A program made the translations under genes and the position numbers. Below, piece after piece: positions 1 through 12,100 of a stretch of DNA of 64,000 nt. The notes under the pieces are model-generated. The model was not told where the DNA came from and did no database searches. It saw only the letters and a program-made list of their open reading frames with translations. Within the stretch, counting starts at the first letter, position 1; each line of letters starts with the position of its first letter. Source of the stretch: Pseudogymnoascus destructans (taxonomy: Eukaryota; Ascomycota; Leotiomycetes; Thelebolales; Thelebolaceae); NCBI RefSeq assembly GCF_001641265.1, contig NW_020167520.1, positions 1,488,001-1,552,000 of the forward strand, read 5' to 3'.

Positions 1-2
1 CA

Positions 3-539
3 TTCGTGCTCGGAACGATCCTCTTTGCTGCTCAGGTGTTTGCGCTCGCCACACTCTTCTTCGGCTTCCAGCACCTGAACTACTGTCCCGAGGTCGAGCC
101 AAACGCACCGCTCGGCGCTTGGAGTATTATCGGGTGGTGCTTCTACGGCATCCTCGTTCTGGTTGCAAGCTCGGGATTCGTATCGTGGGGTTTGCTCTGC
201 TGGTATGTTGGCGGCGGGAAGAAGCAGTATTTGATGCTTGATATTATCCCGTTAGGTATTTTTGTTGGGGTGGGCGTGCCATTCTATGCCCTCTACACGG
301 GGGCGATTGAGGTGGTGCGGGGGTGGCAGAAGTGGTTTTGTGGGGTGACGTTTGAGGAGGAGCAGGATGTTGTTTATTTCTATGTATACACATGTATCTG
401 CAGTCGTTTAATTACCCCCGAAATTCATCCTGAGCGCAATACTTGGCTCATCCTTCCCTGTATCTACCTCGACCTTCCTGCCGGTCTTCTGCCCGGTTCT
501 AAGGACTTCTTCCATAAACGCCCGGTGGCTCTCACTTAG
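3..539 (+). CDS. Partial multi-pass membrane protein, 5' end outside window
   Basis: The reading frame is already open at the window edge, so the true start lies upstream. The visible part has about three hydrophobic stretches (near bases 6-70, 120-200 and 235-310) and then a charged tail, which suggests an integral membrane protein. I do not recognise the family. The frame runs to a TAG at 537-539, overlapping by 132 bp the 3' end of the convergent Laa1-like gene. The last 40 or so codons look unlike a conserved protein, so the real gene may end earlier through an unseen intron. The coding nature of the first 350 bp is reasonably likely; the exact end is uncertain. Confidence 0.4.
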   Translation, partial: FVLGTILFAAQVFALATLFFGFQHLNYCPEVEPNAPLGAWSIIGWCFYGILVLVASSGFVSWGLLCWYVGGGKKQYLMLDIIPLGIFVGVGVPFYALYTGAIEVVRGWQKWFCGVTFEEEQDVVYFYVYTCICSRLITPEIHPERNTWLILPCIYLDLPAGLLPGSKDFFHKRPVALT

Positions 540-3500
540 CCCGGCAACCACGGCCTTGAAACCTCCTGGGTCTACAGCCGCGAGACCCAGCAACCTGGCG
601 CCGGTCTCTTGGTAAAATTCGTCTCCCTCTCCTTCCGAGTTGGCCCTTGCCAGTAGCATTGGGATGACCAGCGACATCGCAATTCCCTTCTTATCGTCTG
701 GGAGGGTAGCAACATATCTTGTGAGCGTTTGCGCGACTAAGTATCGTGCTTTCTCGGGGTCTTCGGTCTCTGTATTGGAGACGAAGGCGATGAGGTGTGG
801 GAGAAGGTATCTTGCAATAGATTGATCTGCTGCCGATTTGGGAGTCTGAAGTAGGAGGGTGCGAATGCAATTCGCTGCCACTTTAGCAGCCTAGAACCCA
901 GTTAGTAATTTATTTCATACATATAGAGTGGGAGGTATTACCATGCAATCGTTTAGGCAGTCCAAGGTTTCGTCTAGAAACTTGACGACCAAGGGGTCGC
1001 TGGCGGACAACGTGTTCACACCGCTCGTCATGAGAACAGTACACGCCAATAGCGAGTTCTTCACACAAGGAAGGGCATTGTCAGACTCTCGCTTTTGGGC
1101 GTGCATGTATATTGACATGAATCGTCTCAAGCAGCCTCTCAGTTGCTCTTGGCTGGCTTCGTCAGACTTCATGGCATTTTCCTTGGAAATGCTGCTGATA
1201 AACCGTTTCAGGATCGGTAGCGATGTGGGAACAACAACGGTCTGGTAGCTAGGTGTTCCGAGAACGGTTGCGAATATGTGGATTATACAGGCGTGCAGAT
1301 CTGTTTTGATGATGGACGGGAAAACCTCAGCGGCGTCCACAAGGGCGTTCAATGAAAGGCGGATCAGCGACACGGCCTCTTCCGTGAGGTTTGCCGATCG
1401 GTTGGATTGTTGCTGTTTTGCCAGGCTTGGAAGTATTCCAGCAAGTACAAGGACTATTATGCGTGTCAACTCGAAGAGCTGCTCAATGTCCTCAGATAAA
1501 TCGCTGCCATCTGGCGATGTTGCGTTTTTAGTTCCTGAAGGATGCGAGACACAGAGCCCTCGAGCGATTTCAACGATGACTTTTTGTACATCCAATCCCT
1601 CCGTGAGAACAAGACGATCAAGAAGGTCCATTGTCTCCGAGAAGATGGCTTCTCTATAAATCGCATGACCAGAAACGCTCGGGTGCAAAATCCGTTTCAA
1701 AGCAACGAGAATTTCGAGAGATTGCTCTTTCGTTGCTAGAGCATCGTTGCCAGGTTTGGCAACCAAGGCTTCAAATGCAATACCAAACAATACGAAAAAG
1801 AACGCAACTGGTTCATCACGATAGTTGATCTCGTTTCCTTTGCGCTTCACGGCTGACTTCTCATCGGTGGATGGTTCATCGACTTCTTTACCGTCAAGAG
1901 CATCAAAAACGAATTCGCTGTCCTGCTCGATCAAGCTTGCAATTGCGTCGACAAGCTTCAGCCACGAGTCTTGGTAGAATTTCAGTAGTGTTTCTCTGTT
2001 TAGTGCAGAGTAGATACTGTCCAGACTGCCCGAAAGAGAAGGAGGGCCTAAGCTCATGGAAATCTCAGGCTCAAAGCGAAGTCTGGCAAATTCCTTGAGA
2101 GAAGACAGCCACAGAGGAGTTAGTTTCGCGATATGTGGTTTCATAACGTCCACGAGGTATTTCTGCTCGATACTGGCAACCTGCAATCCCGCCCAGGCTG
2201 AGAACACAGCCATCTTTACCATAACATTCGCATTTGAGCTCAACCCCTTCAAGTCGCCAATTGAGGCGGTTTCGGCATCCGTAGAGAAATTTTCGAGCGC
2301 ACTGACCAAAGTCTTCAAGATACGGCCCATCCGATCAACATCTGTGACTATTCCAGTCGCAATAAAGGCGGCGCAAACGTTAACGGCTTCAGAGGCAAGT
2401 TCCGGCGAAGAGTCTGCGGCGAACGCGGGCGTAAGGGCGGAGCTGATCTGCGCTTGGTACTGTTCTAAGAGCGGCGCTTCAGGGAAATCGGGATCAGGAG
2501 TAATTCCGAACATTTTGAGAACCAAGTCAATAATCTTCATACCCCAAACTCTGAGCTCGAGAATACTAGATGTTGAAGCCGAAAATGCCATTCGAATGAC
2601 ATCAGCAACCTTCTTCTGTATGGCCATCTCAGAAGGCCCGGATCCATTTGATGCAACGTCCCGCATAACGAAGACAAGGATTTCTCCAAGGCAGCCCATT
2701 GCAAATGTTCGAACCTGCCAACGGAGCTGTTCTTGTCCCTGGCCAGCAACAGATGGGGCATCGTGGCTTGCTGCACCGGCAGCGGCTGCGAAGCCGGCAA
2801 CTTCTTCATCTTGGAGGTCCAGCCCAGCTGATGCTTTTGCAGTACTCTCGGCGGCGCTGTCCTTTGTTGTCTTGGTCATGGCCAGGACAGACTGGCATCT
2901 CTGGATCCATTCGGCGGTATTGGAAATGCAGGATTGCTGCAGCCAATTTCGGATGATATTTCGGAGACCGTCGTGGGTTGGTGCAGCATCCAGTGCTAGC
3001 CACAGCTGGTCTTCGAAGCCAGGCTCAGCGACTTTAATTACATCTTCCGAATTCCGCTTCATCAAGTTATGTAAACCGTCGACCGCAATATCCCGTAGCT
3101 CAACAACATCCGAGTACAGGTCTTTCTGCAAGAGAACAACGTACTCTGCAAAGTTGACGTGGCCAGGGGCGTACAACGATAAGTGCTCGAGGCAGCGCAA
3201 GCTTTCCCCCAGGATCAGGACGCTTTGCTCTTCTCTGAATTGATACACCAGAGTCAGGATCAGCTCTCTAGCTTTAACCATATATTGCAAATCTGGGCCA
3301 AGAACGTTTATGAGAGAGTCAACGCATCTTGCAACAACAGCAGACGTGGGTAGCTCGAGCTCCAAGTTGGAGCTGATAAGGGATTGTTGATCGTCATTAT
3401 GCGCGTCAGAAATATAAAGCTGGCCGAGCATGCCAAGAGTGCCCTGAACATATCCAGAGAATGTCAATCCAGCAGCATCTGCAACGCGCGACAACGCTTC

Positions 3501-6500
3501 CAGAGACCAAAAGTGGACCGTGGGATGTGGATCGTTGCAAAGGGACGTCAGAATTCCCAGGATAGTTTTCAAATGATATCCAGCTGCCATTCCACCAACT
3601 TGAGAATGTATGCAACCAAGTGCCATTGCGCATCCAGCCCTCACGGTGGGTTCGCGGATAGCAACGATGGTATCGATGAGCCATTTGATCTCTTGATTAG
3701 TATAAGCATTCCCAGAGCTATTGCAGAGCCTTCCCAGTGCCTCGTAGCCGATGCTTCGGACATATTGATCAGGCTGAGTAACGAAACCGCGAAGCATTTC
3801 CGAGAGAAGTTTCTCAACGGCGGGGTTTGATACATCCCCTGACGGAGACCTTGTCTCTTTCACGGCCACCTTTAGGGCTGATAGTAATGCAGTAGCAACA
3901 TTGACATTCATCGCCACCTTGCGTCCAGGATCCCTCTGAAGCGAGCCGGCTGCTAAAAAGGTCGTCATCTGCTCCAGAATGCTCTCTTGAATCTTCGGGG
4001 AGGTAAGCGGGAAGGCAATTGCAAAAAGTTTAATGGCAATATTGACGACTTCGCAAGCTGGCGGATCAGGTAGGCTATCGTCATCCCCAACGCAATCAAC
4101 AAACAGCGCCAGAGAATCGTGCTCTAAAGAACTGCAAATTGGTGATAAAAGCACCGAGCTAATTGCTGCTTCTGGGCTCTGGTCCGTCGTCCATTCTCGT
4201 TGATCCTCCTTGACATGCTCCCCTGGCAACTGCTCAACTTTGAATCCCTTGACCATGCCAGTGACACCAAAACCACAATTATCGCCAATATCCCATATTG
4301 TTTCAAAGGTGCCTGCTGAGCTTGCGATAGATGTACTAAGTGAGCTCGGGGTATAATTATCGGGGTCCGAAAAGAACGAGACGGCAAGAGTCAAAAGGTT
4401 GGATTGAAGGATAGATTGGCTGCCTCCAGGGCTGAGATTAACAAGCTTCGTGTAGCATTGCAGAACGCGTCGTTGAGTCATGAGATCGAGGTCATGTAAC
4501 TGCAAAGATGGGAATAATCTTTGAGGTACGTCTTCGGTAGTTTTCTTCGTAGGCAGACCCTTTAGGAAAGCACTCGTATTCTGAAGCATAGCGGCAATCC
4601 GTTTTGAGACATCTGTCGTCAGGAGTTTTCCGTTAAATTGTAAGAAGGCCAGGATAGAGCTCAGCGCACACTCTCTAACATGTGTCAAAAAGGATGACTC
4701 CAGGTAGCTGCGCTGCGCAGTGTTGTCTTTGGCCAGTGGCTTCGGCAGAGCATTCTTCCAGAGTAGTAATAGTTGAGAGAGGTGGATCTTCACGAAATTT
4801 GGCCCCAGGGACATAAGACCACCTATCAAGATCCAGGCGACTTGAATTTGTGTCCCGGATACACGAAGCTCCGATTTCCCACTCGACTTCAGGAGTCCTG
4901 TCGCCAGGGACAGAACTCTACTGTCCACATCCACCGAGCTATACAGGGGTTGTAAAGGTGATGTACTTATGAGAGCTGATAGAGCGTTCGCATAGCCTAT
5001 ACAGCGGCGAGGAGATTGTCTCCCAGTATTTGACGTTAATAGATTCATCTCCCTGTTGAGGCTGTTCATGCAAATAGTGAGGCATGGCAATAATTGTTGG
5101 GGGCATGCCAGAGCGAAAGTTCGCAGGCATTGCGAAGTATAAAGCTGAACAGTGTAGCTTGGATGCTGAATAACTTGCAGAAGGCCGTCACGGCATGCAT
5201 CACCAAATGCTGCTGCTGCGGACCCCAAGGTTTTAATAAATGACGTTATGGCGCTGAGAGCAGCAATGAGCGCATATTTTGTGGGCTCAGAACGCTCATT
5301 GATAACTTGCGGATAGTTTCTAAGGACATCATTGATCAACTTCTTAGCTCCGTTAATCTGGCCGGACTCGCCAAGTATTTCTTGTCCGATAATATTCTCA
5401 AGTACGACTTGCACAAATTTGCGTGTAATTAAGAGACGATACCTGTTGTTGATTATGTTCGGGTGGCTCAGGACATCTCCCATCAGATGGTCAGCTATTT
5501 TGATATAATTCGACTCGATTAATTTCTTGGGGAGGCTTCTTGCAATCTTTCCATAGCAAACAGCCAGGCCCGCCCGTGTTCTATTGCTAGTTGACGACCG
5601 AACGTAATGCGACGAAACTTGTCGGAGAAGGTCCAAGAGTGTAAATGACAGTATCTGCGACTTCTTGGGCGCTGGGCTTCCTGGCCGTGGTACTTCGTCG
5701 TCATCTTCGGCAAGAATTGACGTTTGTCTCTTGGTATTGCTTCTCTTGAGTTTCTTTAGCTGAGGAACTTCAGAGTCCTGTGCCGTTTCTAATACATAGC
5801 TTTTTCCAAGAGCAGATGCCAGGCATGAAGCGGCAGCTTGGCGTACGAGAGGGGTCGAAGAGTCGATAGTCTTCAAGATGGTTGATTTCAGACTTTCGTA
5901 ATCGCTCGAGTAATCAAAGTATGCGGTATTCAGTAATAGTGATTCCAAACACTTGCATGCAGCGATTTGCACAATATGACCCTTATCCGCAGAGGCATAG
6001 TTTCGTGCTTGCTTCCACACGTCCCTGGCGATGCCCTCGTCCGCGCTCCTGCCAACACAGCTTGTTATCTTAGCAAGAGCTTTAAACGTAGAAGCCCGCA
6101 ATCCCGCATTATTCTGCGCCACCTTCAGGAGCTTTATCAGAGTTGTGCAAGCAAGTGGGTGTAGCCCAATTGCGCTGTCCCCAGCCGCTGCAAATATCTC
6201 CCCTAAACAGTGCGATGCCGCATGGCTGATGCGCAGGTCGCCTTCTGCCTTGCCCTTCCCGACGCCAATAGTGCTGATAAGTTCGTTGATAGTTTCGAAC
6301 AGAAGCTTCCTATCTCCGAGCCCAAATATATGCGCAAAGCATCGTCCCAGGCTATTTCGAATTACTCGGGTAGGTGCTGGCGCTGGCAAGTTGAGTATTT
6401 GGAGGAGCTGTTTCTTGAGGTAGAATTGCTGGGAGGTGCAGCCATCTGCATCAAGGCTCTGGACATGCTTGGAAAGTGTCGAGACAAAGGTCAGGAGGTA

Positions 6501-6632
6501 TAAGTCTTGCTGCTCCGACGGTAGGGCCTGGAGTTTCGTTACGTCGAGTTCAGGAGTTGCTGAGGCTTCCACCGTCGTGGTAGGGGCAGAGCCATTTGTA
6601 GAGGGCGGGGGGGTGTCGCCCGACATTGGCAT
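408..6632 (-). CDS. LAA1: HEAT-repeat protein of the Laa1/HEATR5 family
   Basis: Two exons: 6632-942 and 890-408, with a 51-bp intron (891-941) that has a GT donor, a TACTAAC branch site and a TAG acceptor and joins in phase 0. The product is 2057 residues, matching yeast Laa1 and animal HEATR5A/B (about 2000-2070). The protein is almost wholly alpha-helical HEAT-like repeats. The N-terminal block around residues 85-115 (GRCFAHIFGLGDRKLL) and the closing residues SIALRMNFG fit this family. Laa1/HEATR5 proteins bind the AP-1 clathrin adaptor and help it localise at the trans-Golgi network and endosomes. ATG 6632 is the first in frame and gives an N-terminus rich in Pro, Thr and Ser. No stops or frameshifts are seen. 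Its 3' end overlaps the convergent membrane gene on its left. Confidence 0.85.
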
Positions 6633-6880
6633 ATAGGGCTGTGTGATATTTAATAATCACACCCCAAATCTAAGATCGTTATCCCTTCAAGAGTTTATTG
6701 TGCAGTTTGATTAATGGGTGTCTGGTGTCCCGCTGTCCAAGCTCCCTGAAGGCTGGCCTCGCGAGGCCAAAGAGTGGGCTGGCGAATCACAGCCTAGATG
6801 ATCCACAGCCTAGATGATCCACAGCCTTGTATCGTGAACTGTCTTGGAATAATTTCAGCCTCACTGTAACCCCAGACCAC

Positions 6881-7883
6881 ATGGCTTCTCTATCGCCGCG
6901 AGGGCTCCAACTCCTCGGGAAATCGCATAAATTCGCAAACTATGTTTGTCCAAAATGTTCGACGTTCTCTACATACCGAACCCTTCAGTCGGGACATAAT
7001 AGATGGAGCAAAATCAAGCACGACAAGGCCGGTGTGGATGCGAAGAAGCATGTCTTGAGATCTATGCTTTCTCGTGATATAGCTCAAGCATCCAAATGTA
7101 TGCAAACTACTTCGTTGCTACCTAGAACCATTTCTAACTACCTTCTAGTGTACGGAGCCGATCCTCGAACAAATCCAACGCTAGCAAATGTTTTAGTCCA
7201 AGCAAAGAAAGGTATATAAAGGGGCAATGCTCCTCCTCGTCGTTTTGCCGCACCATGCTTACTATCTGTTAGCTGGCTTCCCTAAAGCTTCGCAAGAAGC
7301 TGCCATTGCCCGCGGACAAGGCCAATCAGCTTCCGGCGCTTCGCTCGAGTCTGTAACGATAGAAGCGATCATGCCGCCGTCAATCGCAATAGTTATTGAT
7401 GTCGAAACAGACAATAAAGCACGCGCGTTACAAGAGTTACGGCATGAAGTCAAGAGATACGGTGGAACCGTGACTCCGACGAGCTATTTGTTTAAACGCC
7501 GAGGAAGAGTACAATTTGAAAAGGACGAGAGAGGGCTGGGGGTGGATGAAGTTCTGGACGAAGCTATCGAAGCTGGCGCTGACGATGTTGAGGTAGACGA
7601 TGATGGAAACCTCATTGTTTGGACTGATCCCAGCGGAACTATTGGAGCCGCAAGATCCTTGGCCGAAAGTTTCAAGCTGACGATAGAGAGCTCGGATATC
7701 CTATGGGACCCGAACGAGGATACTATGGTCCCACTCGATTCTGAGAGTGCCCTTTCTTCACTGAAGAACCTGGTCAACGCACTCCAAGAAGACCAAAGTG
7801 TTCAAGGAATCTACGTTAACATATCCCAAGGCGAAGTAAGCGACGAGGCCTGGGCGGAATTGCAGGAGAAGGTTCCGGTGTAG
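6881..7883 (+). CDS. YebC/TACO1-family mitochondrial translation factor
   Basis: Three exons: 6881-7097, 7149-7211 and 7273-7883. Both introns (51 and 61 bp) have GT/AG ends and the total is 297 codons (296 residues). ATG 6881 is the first ATG in frame. The first 50 or so residues resemble a mitochondrial targeting sequence (basic, few acids). Then comes the family signature GHNRWSKIKHDKAGVDAKK, followed by the alpha/beta core with the PSIAIVIDVETDNKARAL strand-helix. Animal TACO1 and bacterial YebC proteins act on the ribosome to help translation of difficult (for example proline-rich) mRNAs; in mitochondria TACO1 supports COX1 synthesis. It is divergent from the Laa1-like gene, about 250 bp away. 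Family assignment is strong, the mitochondrial role is inferred from the family. Confidence 0.88.
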
Positions 7884-8380
7884 AGTTTGTGAGACAGGAG
7901 CGTCGTCGGACCTCAGTCTGTTCCCATTACTGTATTATAGAGCCACTAACACCATTGTATAAGTATATACTGTATTTGTACACATGATATTCAACCATTA
8001 CAAATGCCTGCTTGCAGAATGCACACAGAGATGCTGGTTGATATAAGGATTTGTCACGTAGCACATATCCAAAAGAGGAAGCTCACAGTTTGATATTTGA
8101 TACGACCGCTCAACTTCGCGGCTTTTAACTCGGCTACTCCGAAGATGGGTATTTGAAATGGGGTTGGTTCGCCCACTATCTCCCGTAATAAGTAGCTCGC
8201 TCCAGGGACATTTTTGGCGGTGGCCATCGTTCTTGAGATCGTCATTGCCAGAATTAATGACTCCTACTCTCGACGTTGCCTTCATTTGTGGCCTATTATC
8301 GCCTGAACAGGCAGCCTTTAGGGTGCTCAGATGAAGCTCCCCAGTTCTTTCAAATAAGGCATGCTTGTCTCGGACATAGC

Positions 8381-8922
8381 TCAAACAACCTTTGCGAGCA
8401 GCTCAAGAAGATCGAACCAAGCCGACCTGTCTAAATCCACCTTGAGTAACCCAACTCCCACGAGAATCGTCCGAGCTTCCTCTGGCTCACGCTTCAACAC
8501 CAAACTGGCAATCTGCGACGCTATCAAGTGCCCTAAAGTTTCTCTTGCTTCACCGCCCGCACCGAGAAGGATTTTCGGGTTTATGTGAGGCGCAGGAAGC
8601 GAATCGTCGCCCCCGGCAGGTAGTGCTGTGTCGAACGCTGTAGGCGAAGCGGTCGAGAGAGGGACTTGGATCTACTCGGTATTAGTTTCAATGTCCACAC
8701 AAAGGAAACAAATCTATGACAACAAACCCATTGTGATAATCGCCCTCCTTGGGATATTGTAATCAAGATCTTGTCAGAGAAAGCGAGGCTTGAGATGTCC
8801 GTCTCGGCCCCGCCAACCAGCCCCGCAGCAGTCTTTGAATGTGTTGGGAAAGATGTTTCTTGAATTCCATCCAAAGAAATATCTTGGATCGCAGCCTCCA
8901 AAGAAGTTGATTCTGCCGCCAT
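8381..8922 (-). CDS. Proteasome assembly chaperone 3 (PAC3/Poc3-like)
   Basis: Two exons, 8922-8728 and 8671-8381, with a 56-bp intron (8672-8727) in phase 0; the product is 161 residues. The layout is that of PAC3: an N-terminal beta segment (SSLAFSDKILITISQGGRL, residues about 44-62), a variable linker, then a conserved core with KILLGAGGEARETLGHLIAS and ARTILVGVGLL. PAC3 dimerises with PAC4 and helps assemble the alpha-ring of the 20S proteasome. An in-frame ATG lies about 20 codons upstream, but ATG 8922 gives the more typical N-terminus. The longer open frame that runs on through the exon 1/intron boundary is not the protein. The family is short and divergent, so the call rests on pattern and length. 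Confidence 0.7.
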
Positions 8923-9162
8923 TGTAATTGCGCAATACCGTAGAGCGTAAACATCACCGTTTATTATCAGACCTACTCCGCCGGGGTACATGTGTGGAGG
9001 TGAGGGCGGTGGCAGAATAGCCAGCTTTGACGCTAAATACGGTGTGGTGGCATCTAGGCGGTGGCAGAAAATAATAATTGACTTTGCGATACTGATAACG
9101 GATTGGCATCTGCGACCAGGAATCCAACTTTCTTCAAGACGATCCTCGTCCCCACGGCCAAG

Positions 9163-12100
9163 ATGAAGAAGTTCGTTCCCCGGCAGCGCAAGCATAAAGT
9201 TATTGCGCGGACTAAAGAGTTGTCGAAAAATGATGGCGTCCCCGACAGCAATACGGTCGAGATCATGCCCACCGCGAAGGCTGAATTGGAAGAGAAGAAG
9301 CGGTTGCTCCGTGAAGAATTGAAGAAAGAGAGCGCGAAGATGAGCGGGAAGAAGGCGAAGCGGTTGGAGAAATATATAGATACGAAGCTGAAGAAAGATG
9401 AGAACAGGATCTTGATTCAGAACCTCGCGTTGAACAAGACTGATACGAGTCTGTATTCGAGCTCCAGTAGGATGGGCCAAGGGAAGGAGTCAAAAAGGCA
9501 AAGAATGGGAAGGGCGCTGAGAGAGGCTGCAGCAGGCATAGATTTGGACGGGGAGAATGACGAGATATTATTCGAAAAGCGGGCGCTGAAGGATGGCCCT
9601 GTTGACAGAGACAGCGATGCGGAGGACGAGGACGACGAGATGTCGGGAGCGGCTACAACCACTACTGAGGGCACGGCAAACGAAACAAAACCAGCTCCAT
9701 TTGCTGCTGCAGCTGGATCGGGACTGAAGAGGCCACTGGAGTTGGATGACTCGGGAAGACCAGTTATTCAGAAACGACAGAAAAGAGGCGGCGTCAACTC
9801 GAAGCTTTCCTTCAAGGCTGAACCAAAAGCTATGCCTACAGCGGCCGCTGAGCCTGCCTGGACCGGCTTTTCGGCATTCGAAGATAGCGAAGAGGGTGAT
9901 GAGGACATGGACTCAGACATGAGTGGCAGTGAACTTGATTCGCCTAAAGTAGATGACGAGGCTACATCGGGGGGTGATGAAGCCACGTCTGATGGAGAAG
10001 ATGGAAGTGAGGAGTCGTCAGACGATAGTGAATCTGAAGACAATACCGAGAACAAGAAGGAGAGATCTTCTGCCTTTAAGTCATGGGCAAACCAACAACG
10101 GAATGAAGCCATGGGGTTCGAACCTACAAATACGACGCAACTGGCCACTCTCACACCTAGACCCGAAAACTTTCAACCTCGCCCATTAGAGTCGGATCCT
10201 TTACCTGCAGAACTCCAAACTGCGAATAGCATCGCACGAAAGGCATTTGCAGTCTCATTCAACCGGTCGGCGGAAATTCAAGAAGCAAGGATGCAGCTTC
10301 CGGTTGTTGGAGAGGAGCAGAGAATTATGGAGGCCATACATAACAACTCTACTGTCGTCGTCTTTGGTGCAACTGGTTCGGGAAAGACTACGCAGGTACC
10401 GCAGTTCTTGTATGAAGCTGGCTATGGATCTCCCGATTCTCCCACGCCTGGTATGATCGGAGTTACGCAACCCAGGCGTGTTGCTGCTGTCAGTATGGCA
10501 AAGCGCGTGGGCGACGAATTAGGTGACCATGGCGACCGAGTAGGTTACCAAATCCGTTTTGAAGGTACAGTGAGCCCGAAGACGGCTATTAAGTTCATGA
10601 CGGACGGTGTTCTTCTCAGGGAGGTTGCACTGGATATTGCACTCCGAAAGTATTCAGCTGTCGTTATTGATGAGGCTCACGAGCGCAGCGTCAATACGGA
10701 TATCCTGATTGGGATGATGAGCCGAGTAGTCAGATTACGAGATGAGATGGCACTCGAAGATCCTTCCATCAAACCGTTGAAGCTCATTATTATGTCGGCC
10801 ACATTACGCATCACAGATTTCACGGAAAACAAGACCCTCTTCACAACACCTCCCCCGGTTGTACAGGCTGAGGGCAGACAGTTCACTGTCACGAACCATT
10901 TTGCTCGCCAGACACGCCACGATTATGTCGAGGAGCTGTTTAAGAAGGTATCCAAGGCCCACAAGAAACTTCCGCCTGGAGGCTTCTTAGTGTTTTTAAC
11001 TGGCCAAATGGAGATTACGCACTTGAGTAAGAAGTTAAAGGAGGCCTTCAAAATTGGTACCATGGCTTCAGGCCCGCAAGTCCGTATTTCTGGACAAGAT
11101 GCCCCGGCTGAAGCTGAAGACGTCGATTTTGGTGGTCTTATGGAAGAAGAACTTGATTCGGATGATGAATCTGTTGATTTTGAAGGCGACGATAACGATG
11201 ATGCCGAGTTTGACATTGGCGAGGCAGAGGAGGTCGGACCGGCAAAGATGCACGTCTTACCTCTTTACTCTCTCCTCCCTACCAAAGAACAACTGCGAGT
11301 TTTCGAACCACCTCCCGATGGATCGCGACTCGTCATCTTGGCGACTAACGTAGCTGAAACGTCTCTCACGATCCCTGGAATCAGATACGTCTTTGACTGT
11401 GGGCGATCAAAGGAGCGCAAGTACGACGAAAAGATAGGCGTGCAAAGTTTCGAGATCAGCTGGATCAGCAAAGCGAGTGCAAGCCAGCGTGCTGGTCGTG
11501 CTGGACGTACGGGACCTGGTCACTGTTATCGAATGTACTCCTCCGCGGTCTTCGAGCGCGATTTCCGCGAATTCGCCGAGCCAGAGATCCTACGTATGCC
11601 AATCGAGGGAGTGGTATTACAGCTCAAGGCGATGAATCTCCAACACGTCGTCAACTTCCCCTTCCCCACCCCGCCCGACAGAGCAAGCCTCGCCGCATCC
11701 GAGCGGCTCCTGACCTACCTCTCAGCCATCTCCCCCACCGGCCAAATCACCAAAGTCGGCTCCACAATGTCCATCTTCCCCCTCTCTCCCCGCTTCGCCC
11801 GCATCCTCCTCATCGGACACCTCCACGACTGCCTCCCCTACACCATCGCCCTCGTCGCCGGTCTCTCCACAGCAGACATCTTCATCCCCGAGAACCAGGT
11901 TGTTCCCGCCCTGACCCCCAAAGACGAGAATGACGAGGACTCCCACTTCACCCAAGCCGATCGCCTAGAGGAAGACGCGCGCAACGCGATACGCCGTAAA
12001 TACAACGCCGTCCAACACGCCTTCTGCTCCCTCGACGACCGCTCAGACGCCATCAAGCTCCTCCAAGCCGTCGGCGAATTCGCCCACGAGCCTACCGAAG

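Noticed and set aside
2056..3243. 395-codon plus-strand frame
   Set aside because: It lies wholly antisense within the Laa1-like gene and has no family features.
8581..9480. 299-codon minus-strand frame across the PAC3-like gene and the start of ECM16
   Set aside because: It reads through the PAC3-like intron and is antisense to ECM16; only its middle part is a real exon.
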